13,057 nucleotides of DNA from Candidatus Nomurabacteria bacterium (GCA_943354625.1 CALRCS010000013.1:1-13057); one strand, 5' to 3'; counted from the stretch's first letter, positions 5,885 through 12,568 are shown. The notes: generated from the letters alone by a model not told the origin. Numbers and translations are program-made.

Positions 5885-5965
5885 GATAACCCTTGCGTAA
5901 TCGCAAGGAGCAATCCCCGAATGGGGATAACCGGCGAAGCCGAGCAATGGTCGCATGACCATAAC
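5871..5965. repeat. Alternating hairpin array 2
   Basis: On the plus strand the order is: CCCAT/ATGGG (5871-5884); linker ATAAC; B hairpin CCTTGCG-TAAT-CGCAAGG (5891-5908); AGCA; A hairpin ATCCCC-GAAT-GGGGAT (5913-5928); AACC; B hairpin CGGC-GAA-GCCG (5932-5942); AGCA; A hairpin ATGGTC-GCAT-GACCAT (5947-5962); AAC. The A hairpins start 34 bp apart (5913, 5947), the same period as array 1 at 961-1046. The constant AAC before B and GAGC after B also match array 1, although the stems differ. It lies between a terminator and the mraZ promoter and encodes no protein. Confidence 0.8.
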
Positions 5966-5966
5966 T

Positions 5967-5993
5967 AAAAACACACCGCACTTGTCGGTGTGT
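5967..5993 (-). terminator. Terminator of the small membrane-protein gene at 6011
   Basis: An 8-bp perfect stem, ACACACCG with CGGTGTGT (5971-5978 with 5986-5993), closes a 7-nt loop and is followed on the minus strand by TTTT (5970-5967). It begins 17 nt after the stop codon. Confidence 0.7.
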
Positions 5994-6010
5994 CTGCTCC
6001 GCAGGGAAAC

Positions 6011-6265
6011 TTATCTTAAATCCCTAACGGTTGAAAAAACTAGAAAGGTTGAGAGTTCTGCTACCGACCTCCACTCCCCGTCTTTGACTCGACTCCCGAT
6101 CAACTCGAGAGTTGTTTGCTGCCCCGACTTTAGGTAGGAGTGCTCCTCCTTACTTTTCTTACAAGTTACTGCCGCAAAAATTACTAGTGCGGCAAAAAGC
6201 ATGTAAAAGATTGTTTCGTACGTGGAAAGACCACGATTCATTTCTGACGCCATCTTCATTTTCAT
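6011..6265 (-). CDS. Small membrane protein with type IV pilin-like N-terminus
   Basis: An 84-residue protein that I do not recognise by family. The N-terminus is a basic leader ending in Asn-Arg-Gly12, then LSTYE (13-17), then a hydrophobic segment (about 18-34) and a short polar C-terminal part. A Gly at -1, Glu at +5 and a hydrophobic helix is the class III prepilin signal cleaved by PilD-type peptidases, so a small pilin or pseudopilin is possible. A plain single-pass anchored protein is the alternative. A strong AAAGGA lies 4 nt before the ATG at 6265; internal ATGs at codons 3 and 5 are also in range. It has its own promoter and terminator. No pilus assembly genes are in the window. Confidence 0.6.
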   Translation of the reverse strand: MKMKMASEMNRGLSTYETIFYMLFAALVIFAAVTCKKSKEEHSYLKSGQQTTLELIGSRVKDGEWRSVAELSTFLVFSTVRDLR

Positions 6266-6291
6266 AATGTCCTTTGGTTAAACCTGATTGT

Positions 6292-6320
6292 AGACTATCA
6301 TACTTATGCTAGCTTGTCCA
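6292..6320 (-). promoter_or_regulatory. Promoter candidate for the gene starting at 6265
   Basis: -35 TGGACA (6320-6315, 5 of 6) and -10 TAGTCT (6297-6292) with a TGn extension are separated by 17 bp. A start near 6285 leaves a leader of about 20 nt containing the Shine-Dalgarno AAAGGA. The same -35 hexamer precedes the next small gene upstream (7007-7002). Confidence 0.45.
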
Positions 6321-6325
6321 CCTTT

Positions 6326-6359
6326 AAAAAAGCAAAGCGCGCTGGTTCGCAGCGCGCTT
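6326..6359 (-). terminator. Terminator of the membrane-protein gene at 6380
   Basis: A 10-bp GC-rich perfect stem, AAGCGCGCTG with CAGCGCGCTT (6335-6344 with 6350-6359), closes a 5-nt loop. On the minus strand it is followed by TGC and six T (6331-6326). It starts 20 nt after the stop codon at 6380. This is the clearest intrinsic terminator in the window. Confidence 0.85.
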
Positions 6360-6379
6360 GAGTGTTACCTACTCCCTTA

Positions 6380-6889
6380 CTAGGGTAATTCAGGTAGTGG
6401 TGGTTGAATTTTCTTTCTCAATTCCCTCATCGTTTCTGGAGATGATGAAATAAAAAGTGGATTACGATCGACTAGTGGTGTTGTCGTTTGAAAAACTTCC
6501 ATTTTTCTCGTTCCCTCATAATCCTGTATTCTCACAGCTATCTCATATATTGTAAGTCCAGATACACTCCTTTGAACTACAGGTGTAGGAATTATGCGAA
6601 CAGACAGTATTTCCAGTGTATTTGGATAATAGATAACTGTTGCTCCATTTGTTTGCCCAGTCGCGAAAATCCAGTCACCACTTTGGTGATGCTCGATGAA
6701 TTTAGGAACTGGAGCAGACTCAATTGGAATATTTGGAAGAATAGAAGATAATTCGATTTTCTTCCCCTTTGGGATAAAAAAAACCAAAATGATAAACGAG
6801 ATTAAAGAAAAAATAAATACTAATAATAAATTACAAGCAGACAAAGATGAAAAACCATTGTCCTTCCTAACCGACAGATTCATTTTCAT
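6380..6889 (-). CDS. Single-pass membrane protein of unknown function, pseudopilin-like N-terminus
   Basis: A 169-residue protein that I cannot place in a family. A basic N-terminus ends in Asn-Gly12, followed by FSSLS and a hydrophobic helix (about 19-39), then KGKK and an extracytoplasmic region of about 125 residues. That region has alternating hydrophobic and polar residues suggesting beta strands, and a Pro-rich C-terminus (QPPLPELP). Gly12 followed by Phe resembles a prepilin cleavage site, but +5 is Ser instead of Glu, as in some minor pseudopilins only. The ATG at 6889 has AAAGGA 5 nt upstream. The neighbouring small gene at 6011-6265 has the same start context (ATGAAAATG), the same Gly position and a similar promoter, so the two may work together. 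It is transcribed alone, between its own promoter and terminator. Confidence 0.65.
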   Translation of the reverse strand: MKMNLSVRKDNGFSSLSACNLLLVFIFSLISFIILVFFIPKGKKIELSSILPNIPIESAPVPKFIEHHQSGDWIFATGQTNGATVIYYPNTLEILSVRIIPTPVVQRSVSGLTIYEIAVRIQDYEGTRKMEVFQTTTPLVDRNPLFISSSPETMRELRKKIQPPLPELP

Positions 6890-6978
6890 AACAATCCTTT
6901 CAGACCAAATTTGCGCGAGGTTTTAGGCCCCAGTTGTTTGTTTGTGATAGCGCAAGTATCCCGACTATTTCTAGCGGT

Positions 6979-7007
6979 ACAATACAGTAAAAATAGGATT
7001 GTGTCCA
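6979..7007 (-). promoter_or_regulatory. Promoter candidate for the gene starting at 6889
   Basis: -35 TGGACA (7007-7002, 5 of 6) and -10 TATTGT (6984-6979, 4 of 6) are separated by 17 bp. The -35 begins right at the stop codon of the UPF0145 gene. The predicted leader is about 83 nt, and I see no strong structure in it. Confidence 0.5.
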
Positions 7008-8141
7008 CTACATCCCCTTATTCAAATCAAGCCCGAAACTAAACTCTGCTGTATTTACAAAAGTATCCCAATCCTGAGTAAAGACCTGTGGAGCTAGTTG
7101 TTCACTCTTACTTGTAAGTCCTGAAACCTTTTTGACTGCTGTCCCAATAGCCAAAAATTCTATAACACCATTTCCTATTTGATATACATATGTCTTTACC
7201 CCAACAACCTCATCGGCTCCTATTGCATCTGCTTCTTTATTTATAATAGCCAAAGCATTTTCTCGTGCTTCGTATATAAGACTTGAAAGTTCAGTAATTT
7301 CACCTTTTACAAAAGATTTGAGCATAGAAGTTATACCTCCAACAAATCCAAGTGAATATACGGAAGTTCCAATAAGCATTTTTAAAGGAGCATACCCCAT
7401 TTTATTTAAATTCCACATTTCCTGTGTAGTGAGATCACTTGTGACGACTTCATCCTTTGGTAAAGCTCCGTTATGAGAAGCCGTTCCAATCATAAGCATT
7501 TCTTGTAGCCCAACCCCTGCAATTGGTAAAATAGTTGTCTCTATCCCTACAACAGAATTTGCACCATGCTTCTTTGCTTCAGCAGTAATCCTCTCCAATG
7601 CTAAATGCCTAGTCTTATTAAAAATATCTGAAAATTCTTTTATTTCTCCACGAACAAGAGTTTTGAAAGCACCGATAATTCCACTAGTTATACCAATTGA
7701 ATATGCAACATTTCCGAAAACAAATTTTAGTGGTTCATACCCAGCATCAACTTGAGCGTACATATCCTGACCATCTGTTGAAGTGCTAAACTTAAAACTT
7801 TCCTTTTCACCATTATTACTTTTTGTATGCAAAGCAGATCCAATTGAAAGAAATTCAATATTTGAACCATGAAAAACAAGTTCACTCGTCACCCCAGTTA
7901 TACCTATTGAACCTTTATCTTGTGCCTCCTTTTCCATACGAGCAAGTGCCGCTGCACGCCCCTCCTCAATAAGACTTGTAAACTGAGTTACTTCTCCACC
8001 TGCAATAGCGCGGAATGTAGAACCTATACTTCTTCCAACACCGAGAGCATGCACACTATTTCCAACAACAATATCACCGGCTTTATAACCTATCTTATCT
8101 AAACAATAAATTTCATTTCCTGATAGTCCTGTTGTTTTCAT
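7008..8141 (-). CDS. Triple YbjQ/UPF0145-domain protein
   Basis: The 377-residue protein consists of three tandem copies of a YbjQ/UPF0145-type domain (PF01906 family, suggested heavy-metal binding, function unproven) at about 8-105, 124-222 and 238-336, then a polar tail. Each copy shows the same order: a strand ending in a G-(N/T)-(S/V) turn, a Gly-rich helix start, (G/R/K)GE(V/I)xxx(T/S), a long helix rich in Ala, Glu and Arg, then G-(V/I) strand and I-G-(S/T)-A. Known YbjQ proteins are about 105 residues with one domain and assemble as oligomers, so this looks like a covalent trimer. I chose the ATG at 8141: a longer frame reaches 8261, but the extra 40 residues lie outside domain 1 and an extended -10 sits inside that stretch. 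No Shine-Dalgarno is present; the mRNA is probably leaderless. Confidence 0.82.
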   Translation of the reverse strand: MKTTGLSGNEIYCLDKIGYKAGDIVVGNSVHALGVGRSIGSTFRAIAGGEVTQFTSLIEEGRAAALARMEKEAQDKGSIGITGVTSELVFHGSNIEFLSIGSALHTKSNNGEKESFKFSTSTDGQDMYAQVDAGYEPLKFVFGNVAYSIGITSGIIGAFKTLVRGEIKEFSDIFNKTRHLALERITAEAKKHGANSVVGIETTILPIAGVGLQEMLMIGTASHNGALPKDEVVTSDLTTQEMWNLNKMGYAPLKMLIGTSVYSLGFVGGITSMLKSFVKGEITELSSLIYEARENALAIINKEADAIGADEVVGVKTYVYQIGNGVIEFLAIGTAVKKVSGLTSKSEQLAPQVFTQDWDTFVNTAEFSFGLDLNKGM

Positions 8142-8149
8142 ATGTAAGT

Positions 8150-8158
8150 ATTGTAGCA
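8150..8158 (-). promoter_or_regulatory. Extended -10 promoter giving a leaderless UPF0145 mRNA
   Basis: TGC-TACAAT on the minus strand (TGnTATAAT, 5 of 6 plus extension). The start is expected 7 nt further on, near 8143, essentially at the ATG (8141). This decides the start of the downstream gene and implies leaderless translation. Confidence 0.55.
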
Positions 8159-8216
8159 TAAATTTGACAATAAAGTCGGGTTTGGTAATATATAAATACT
8201 CGGCAATGATTGGTCT

Positions 8217-8345
8217 TGGGGTTACGACCCCAGTACATCTGAAGACTGGAAAATCCCCCACCAGCGGTCCCTCACGGGATGCACGAATGCGGAAGACTGG
8301 GGGTTCCGCCAGAGCTAAATACGACTGGAAATTTACTTTCCAGTC
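8217..8345. repeat. GC-rich cluster of CTGG/CCAG hairpins (array 3)
   Basis: Five hairpins lie in 129 bp: TGGGGT-TACG-ACCCCA (8217-8232); a weak CTGG...CCAG (8246-8264); TCCC-TCAC-GGGA (8268-8279); CTGG...CCAG with further GG/CC pairs (8297-8312); and GACTGGAAA-5 nt-TTTCCAGTC (8323-8345), followed by five T on the plus strand. The word GAAGACTGG occurs twice (near 8241 and 8293), and CCAGTC recurs on the minus strand. The block spans the gap before the UPF0145 gene and runs into the last 25 codons of the ORF ending at 8272. It does not share the linkers of arrays 1 and 2. Confidence 0.55.
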
Positions 8346-8751
8346 TTTTTAGTTCATTTTCATTAATTAGGTGTATAGTATTTATTTCTGTCTTTCCAGA
8401 CTCAAATCTACAGATTTCAACCACAATTTCACTTAGTGGTTCAATATTAATAAAAAGATATTTAGTATTGTTCCTATTGTCTTCTAAAATTTCTCTTGGT
8501 CTAGATAAATTATTGGGAATTTTTAAAAAAAGGTTATCTGTAATTTCAGGATGTCCATTGATACCAATTATTAATCCCTTCACTTTTGCAATAATGAACT
8601 CTGATAAATATATCCTATTACTTTTTATAACATTAGCAATTACAGGAGGCAAAGTGATAATAAGCTCAGACTCTCTTTTAAAGATTCCTGAAGTATTTCT
8701 ATTTACGCGATTAAGTAAATCAAATATTGGTGATGAATTCTTTTTTCTCAT
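8272..8751 (-). CDS. Hypothetical protein, possible PBECR-like nuclease domain
   Basis: A 159-residue soluble protein, rich in Asn, Ile and Lys, that I do not firmly recognise. The middle (HPEITDNLFLKIP, then SRPREIL, KYLFI, VVEI, and ELKRL) recalls the layout of PBECR domains (phage barnase/EndoU/colicin/RelE-like nucleases): HPE, an IP-helix, P-x-x-I-x-D, then beta strands. This is a pattern impression only. The ATG at 8751 is preferred over the in-frame GTG at 8754; a promoter lies 20-45 bp upstream, so the leader is about 12 nt with no Shine-Dalgarno. The last 25 codons lie in a hairpin-rich repeat block and have a different composition (Ser, Pro, Gly-rich), so the original C-terminus may have been changed. 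The frame on the opposite strand (8279-8758) looks less protein-like. Confidence 0.6.
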   Translation of the reverse strand: MRKKNSSPIFDLLNRVNRNTSGIFKRESELIITLPPVIANVIKSNRIYLSEFIIAKVKGLIIGINGHPEITDNLFLKIPNNLSRPREILEDNRNNTKYLFINIEPLSEIVVEICRFESGKTEINTIHLINENELKRLESKFPVVFSSGGTPSLPHSCIP

Positions 8752-8770
8752 CACTTAACCATAACAAAGC

Positions 8771-8799
8771 AAGATAAAATCCGTATAAAATTTTGACAA
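8771..8799 (-). promoter_or_regulatory. Promoter candidate for the gene starting at 8751
   Basis: -35 TTGTCA (8799-8794, 5 of 6) and -10 TATCTT (8776-8771, 4 of 6) are separated by 17 bp on the minus strand. It lies in the 95-bp gap after lysS, so this gene is likely transcribed independently. A small hairpin TACCC/GGGTA upstream (8807-8820) could be part of lysS termination but has no clean T-run. Confidence 0.5.
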
Positions 8800-8846
8800 T
8801 CAACTGTACCCGTATGGGTATAAAATCTTAATGAAATTTTTATATC

Positions 8847-10313
8847 CTATTTCTTCGGCCTCATCAATGGAAACATTTGCAATTCTCGTGCTGGCTTGTC
8901 GGCTAAAAAGGCAAATAATCTCTCCCCAAAACCATAACCACATGTAGGTGGCATTCCATGTTCTAGCATCTCCACAAATTCATGATCTGCCATCATAGCT
9001 TCTGTATCTCCTGAATCAATTAGTTTTTGTTGAGTATTAAATCTCTCAAGTTGATCTATAGGATCATTGAGCTCTGAATACCCTCTTCCAAGTTCACTTC
9101 CAGCTATAATAGGCTGAAACATCTGCACAGTTCCAGTTCCTACAATACCTTTTGCCAAAGGAGCTACCAACACTGGATGATTTATAAGAAAAGCTGGACC
9201 GGCAATATTTTTTCTACAATATTTCCAGAGAGTATCTGTTAGTCTTTCTTTATTTTCACCATCATAGGTTACTTTCAATTCCTGAAGCTTTTTTATCATC
9301 TCTTTTTCAGTTGCGATATTTATATCGATACCTGTCTGCTTTTTTATTTCATTTATATAATCTATTTCAGTCCATACAGTATCTAGATCGAAACTATGTC
9401 CTCTAGATGTAAATTTTGTTGTACCAAAAACATCCTTTGCTATTTTAATATACATTTCGCGTACTAATTCCATACCATCTCTATAGTCGGCAAAAGACCA
9501 ATAGAATTCCATATTAGTAAATTCCTGCAAATGATCTGGACTCGATCCCTCATTTCTATATACCCTCCCAATCTCAAAAGTCTTTGGAAAACCAGCAGAC
9601 ATGAGTCTCTTTTGCCAAAGTTCACCAACAGAAATACGAAGATATACATCTAGATCGTAGTCGCTATGATAAGTTTTAAATGGAGTAGCTTCTGCACCAC
9701 CAGTGGTAATCTCCAAGGTAGGTGTCTCTACTTCCAAGAATCCTTTATCTTTCAAAAATGTACGGGTAACATCCCAAAACTTTGATTTTTTGATAAAAAG
9801 ATCTCGAAGTTCCTCGTTCATTAAAATATCCAAATAGCGCTTTCTGTATCTTTCATCATCATCTTTTATACCATGCCATTTTTCAGGCAAAGGCAGAAGG
9901 GTTTTTGTTGCCATTGTCCAAGTCTTTACCAGCAGACTCTGTTCGCCTCTCTGTGTTGTAAAAAATTTTCCAGTTACAGAAATAAAATCTCCAATATCTA
10001 CAGCATCAGTAAAAAGCTGAAATAGTTTTTCATCAATTTCATCTTTTTTAAAAACTGCTTGAAATTTCCCCAAACCGTTATTGCTACCATCATAAAGTAC
10101 AGCAAAAAGAATTGCTCCTTGCCCACGAATCGCCATGATTCTTCCTGCAATTGAAGCTTCTTTATCAGCTTTTACATATTCATCAAAACTTTCTCTAGCA
10201 TCCTTTAAACAAAATGTACGTGGAACTTTTGCTGGAAATGGATCCATTCCAGCCTTTTTTAGAAGTTCTAATTTTGCAAGTCTTATTGTCCTAAGTTCCT
10301 CTAATGAAGCCAT
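8847..10313 (-). CDS. lysS: Lysyl-tRNA synthetase, class II
   Basis: It charges tRNA-Lys with lysine using ATP in the cytoplasm. The 488 residues hold an N-terminal OB-fold anticodon-binding domain (about 53-135) and a class II catalytic core. Motif 2 is at FEIGRVYRNEG (247-256, catalytic Arg253), the LysS-typical GRGYSELNDP at 409-418, and motif 3 at GYGFGERLFAF (459-469, Arg465). ETPTLEITTGGAEATPF (196-212) matches the family element ETPMM...GGA.A.PF. Motif 3 has GER where bacterial LysS normally has (I/V)DR, and the protein ends LMRPKK right after FPLMRP. The ATG at 10313 is 20 nt after greA, in the common greA-lysS pairing. No Shine-Dalgarno is visible. Confidence 0.95.
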   Translation of the reverse strand: MASLEELRTIRLAKLELLKKAGMDPFPAKVPRTFCLKDARESFDEYVKADKEASIAGRIMAIRGQGAILFAVLYDGSNNGLGKFQAVFKKDEIDEKLFQLFTDAVDIGDFISVTGKFFTTQRGEQSLLVKTWTMATKTLLPLPEKWHGIKDDDERYRKRYLDILMNEELRDLFIKKSKFWDVTRTFLKDKGFLEVETPTLEITTGGAEATPFKTYHSDYDLDVYLRISVGELWQKRLMSAGFPKTFEIGRVYRNEGSSPDHLQEFTNMEFYWSFADYRDGMELVREMYIKIAKDVFGTTKFTSRGHSFDLDTVWTEIDYINEIKKQTGIDINIATEKEMIKKLQELKVTYDGENKERLTDTLWKYCRKNIAGPAFLINHPVLVAPLAKGIVGTGTVQMFQPIIAGSELGRGYSELNDPIDQLERFNTQQKLIDSGDTEAMMADHEFVEMLEHGMPPTCGYGFGERLFAFLADKPARELQMFPLMRPKK

Positions 10314-10333
10314 TAATTTAAATTATTAAATAA

Positions 10334-10810
10334 TTAAATAGATATAAGTGTGTAGGATACTTTGCCTTTTGGTGTATTCACTGCAAACTTATCTCCCTTT
10401 TTCCTTCCCAAAAGTGCTGAACCAAGTGGGGAAAGATTTGAAACCTTACCTTGTGACATATCAGCCTCCTCAGAACCTACTATCTTATATTCTCTCAAAT
10501 CCTTTTCACCTTCCTTTTGGATTTTTACTGCAGAACCTATAGATACCATACCTTCATGGGTAGCTGAGGCATCACCATCAACGATCACTGCTGTCTTTAT
10601 TAAATTTTCAAGATGATTTATACGATCCTCAACTTCGGCCTGAATCTGACGTGCATCATGATATTCAGCATTTTCTGATAGATCACCAAGCTTCTTTGTA
10701 TATTCTAGACTCTCTGCAACCTGCTTTCTCTTATCTGTCTTTAAAAAAGATAACTCTTTCTTAAACTCTTGTAATTTGTCGTTTGTAAGGTATTGTTTTA
10801 CGTCACTCAT
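10334..10810 (-). CDS. greA: Transcription elongation factor GreA
   Basis: GreA rescues backtracked RNA polymerase by entering the secondary channel and stimulating cleavage of the 3' end of the RNA. The 158-residue length is standard. The N-terminal coiled coil (about 10-75) carries the tip LGDLSENAEYHDAR (41-54), with the acidic residues Asp43 and Glu46 that position Mg2+ at the polymerase active site (D41 and E44 in E. coli). The C-terminal FKBP-like domain ends with SPLGSALLGRKKGD, typical of the family. It starts a two-gene operon with lysS. A promoter is visible 33-61 bp upstream of the ATG; no Shine-Dalgarno is seen. Confidence 0.96.
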   Translation of the reverse strand: MSDVKQYLTNDKLQEFKKELSFLKTDKRKQVAESLEYTKKLGDLSENAEYHDARQIQAEVEDRINHLENLIKTAVIVDGDASATHEGMVSIGSAVKIQKEGEKDLREYKIVGSEEADMSQGKVSNLSPLGSALLGRKKGDKFAVNTPKGKVSYTLISI

Positions 10811-10842
10811 ATTTTTTAGACTAATTTAGTTATAAGAACTAT

Positions 10843-10871
10843 ATAGTAACCTATTTGAGCAAAAAAGTAAA
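10843..10871 (-). promoter_or_regulatory. Promoter candidate for greA-lysS
   Basis: -35 TTTACT (10871-10866, 4 of 6) and -10 TACTAT (10848-10843, 4 of 6) are separated by 17 bp on the minus strand. Start near 10836 gives a leader of about 26 nt. An alternative TATAGT overlaps it without a good -35. Confidence 0.45.
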
Positions 10872-10888
10872 TGATCTGTGTATATTAA

Positions 10889-12568
10889 TTATTTAAAATA
10901 CTCTGGCGTATTAATACTCATCCAGTCAAGTGTTTCCCTCATCGCCGCACCAGCCCCAATTAGGTTATGAACGGACCCTTTTTCCATAAGCATGGCAAAT
11001 GCATAACGAGGCTTATTATATGGGAAAAAACCAGTCATCCACGAATTGACTTTATCTTTTGCGACACCAAGCTCAGCAGTTCCAGACTTCGTAGCTATTT
11101 CTACATAAGGAACATTTAAGGATACTCCAGTACCTTTCAAAGCGCCCAGTCTCATTCCCTCTTTTATAACTAAAAAATCCTTTTTATCAATTTCTATATT
11201 CCTCACGACATCACCTATCTCATCCTTCAAAATACTTGGGTTGCGTAATACCCCATCATTAACTATAGAAGTCATGGCTCTAGCTATTTGTATAACTGAG
11301 ACTTGAAAACCGTATTGACCAATAGATGTATGATAGGTATTACCAAGATTCCATGCTTCACCATTAAAATTTTCTTTTTTCCATTCGGGATTTGGAACCG
11401 TACCATTTGCTCCAGAAAAAAAAGAATTTTGTACTTTCTCACCAAAACCAAATAGCTTCATATATTTTTCTATTCTACTAATTCCTAGACCTTTTTGATC
11501 CTTATAACCACCACCAATTTCATAAAAATAAACATCTGATGAAACAGCAATTGCATGTCTCATATCTACAAGCCCATGTGCTTTCCAGTCCTTAAAAATG
11601 GTTTTTAGATCTGGATAATATTGATTCTGAATTGAAATAGATCCAGTACTTAAGATTTGTCTTTCGGGATCAATAATTTTTTCATTCAAGGCTGCCAATG
11701 CCATATATGGTTTTATTATTGACCCGGGAGTATATAATCCATCCATAGCTCTATTCAAAAATGGTTTACTGGGATCAGTGAGATAAGACTTAACCTTAAC
11801 TTTATCAGTCTTTGAAGACATTATTTCAGAGTCAAATTCTGGATAGCTCGTCATTGATATTATCTCTCCAGTATTTATGTCCATAATTACTCCTGCACCA
11901 CCATCAAAACCTACTTTCTGTGCAATATCTTTTATTGCTCTATACATTTCAGACTGCACTCTAGAATCGATCGATAAATATATATTTTTACCCTCTTTTG
12001 GTGGCTCAATTATATTTTGTGACTGAATCTTTCCCAGAGCATTCACTTCTACTAATTTTACCCCATTTTCACCCTGCAAATCACTATCAAAATATTTTTC
12101 AATACCATCAATACCTTCAAAATCTTCACGGTAATAAAAACCAGCACTATCCTTTGACGGATATTGAACATAACCCACGACATGAGCAAACCCCGGTGTA
12201 GTATTATATGCTCTCGAAAAAAAGTCAGGATCCACACTTGGATCATTCCATGCAAGCTCCACACCATTCCTATCATAGATAACTCCTCGAGTAGCAAATA
12301 CCGGTGTATGACGAAGGCGGTTATTCTCACTCCTTTGATTATACATTTCTCCATTAAGAATCTGCAGTGTCCATACCCTAGCTCCGAATACTAGAACTAT
12401 TAGTATAAATACACTATAAACAATCAAAAGACTAAGACGTGTAATTGGCTTTTCTAATCTACCTTCAAACTGTTGATTATCAAACTTAGGTAAGTTATGA
12501 GAATCCATGAATATTTCATCAGGATCTATTTCTATATATTTTCTTTTATTTTTTTTAATTCGCATCAT
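10889..12568 (-). CDS. mrdA: Class B penicillin-binding protein 2, elongation transpeptidase
   Basis: This transpeptidase crosslinks side-wall peptidoglycan with RodA in the elongasome. The 559 residues comprise a cytoplasmic N-terminus of about 43 residues, one membrane anchor (about 44-63), the PBP dimer region with ATRGVIYDRNG (92-102), and a transpeptidase domain. The domain has S283-IIK286 (SxxK), S343-S-D345 (the SxD form usual in PBP2) and K494-SGT497. The N-terminal cytoplasmic stretch is longer than in E. coli PBP2. Two ATGs stand in tandem at 12568 and 12565. Both lie inside the end of mreD (overlap 11-14 nt), so the genes are translationally coupled. Position after mreC-mreD separates it from the septal PBP at 2323-4035. 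Confidence 0.93.
   Translation of the reverse strand: MMRIKKNKRKYIEIDPDEIFMDSHNLPKFDNQQFEGRLEKPITRLSLLIVYSVFILIVLVFGARVWTLQILNGEMYNQRSENNRLRHTPVFATRGVIYDRNGVELAWNDPSVDPDFFSRAYNTTPGFAHVVGYVQYPSKDSAGFYYREDFEGIDGIEKYFDSDLQGENGVKLVEVNALGKIQSQNIIEPPKEGKNIYLSIDSRVQSEMYRAIKDIAQKVGFDGGAGVIMDINTGEIISMTSYPEFDSEIMSSKTDKVKVKSYLTDPSKPFLNRAMDGLYTPGSIIKPYMALAALNEKIIDPERQILSTGSISIQNQYYPDLKTIFKDWKAHGLVDMRHAIAVSSDVYFYEIGGGYKDQKGLGISRIEKYMKLFGFGEKVQNSFFSGANGTVPNPEWKKENFNGEAWNLGNTYHTSIGQYGFQVSVIQIARAMTSIVNDGVLRNPSILKDEIGDVVRNIEIDKKDFLVIKEGMRLGALKGTGVSLNVPYVEIATKSGTAELGVAKDKVNSWMTGFFPYNKPRYAFAMLMEKGSVHNLIGAGAAMRETLDWMSINTPEYFK

Noticed and set aside
8142..8261. 40-residue N-terminal extension of the UPF0145 protein
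   Set aside because: The extension lies before domain 1, contains the extended -10 promoter, and its first codons come from the hairpin-rich block. The ATG at 8141 fits domain 1 closely.
8217..8345. Integron attC site
   Set aside because: Paired hairpin arms suggested it, but the conserved R' core GTTRRRY and its complement are not in place, and there is no cassette arrangement.
8323..8350. Plus-strand terminator (9-bp hairpin and TTTTT)
   Set aside because: The structure is good, but no plus-strand gene exists to be terminated and it lies within a minus-strand coding end. I treat it as part of the hairpin cluster.
8279..8758. Plus-strand ORF of 159 codons
   Set aside because: It is antisense to the 8272-8751 frame over almost all its length, has no promoter or ribosome binding site, and its translation is hydrophobic and Ser/Leu-rich like a shadow frame. 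The minus-strand frame has a promoter and a normal composition.
12058..12354. 98-codon minus-strand ORF inside mrdA
   Set aside because: It is an out-of-frame shadow of the PBP2 coding sequence, which has intact motifs throughout.
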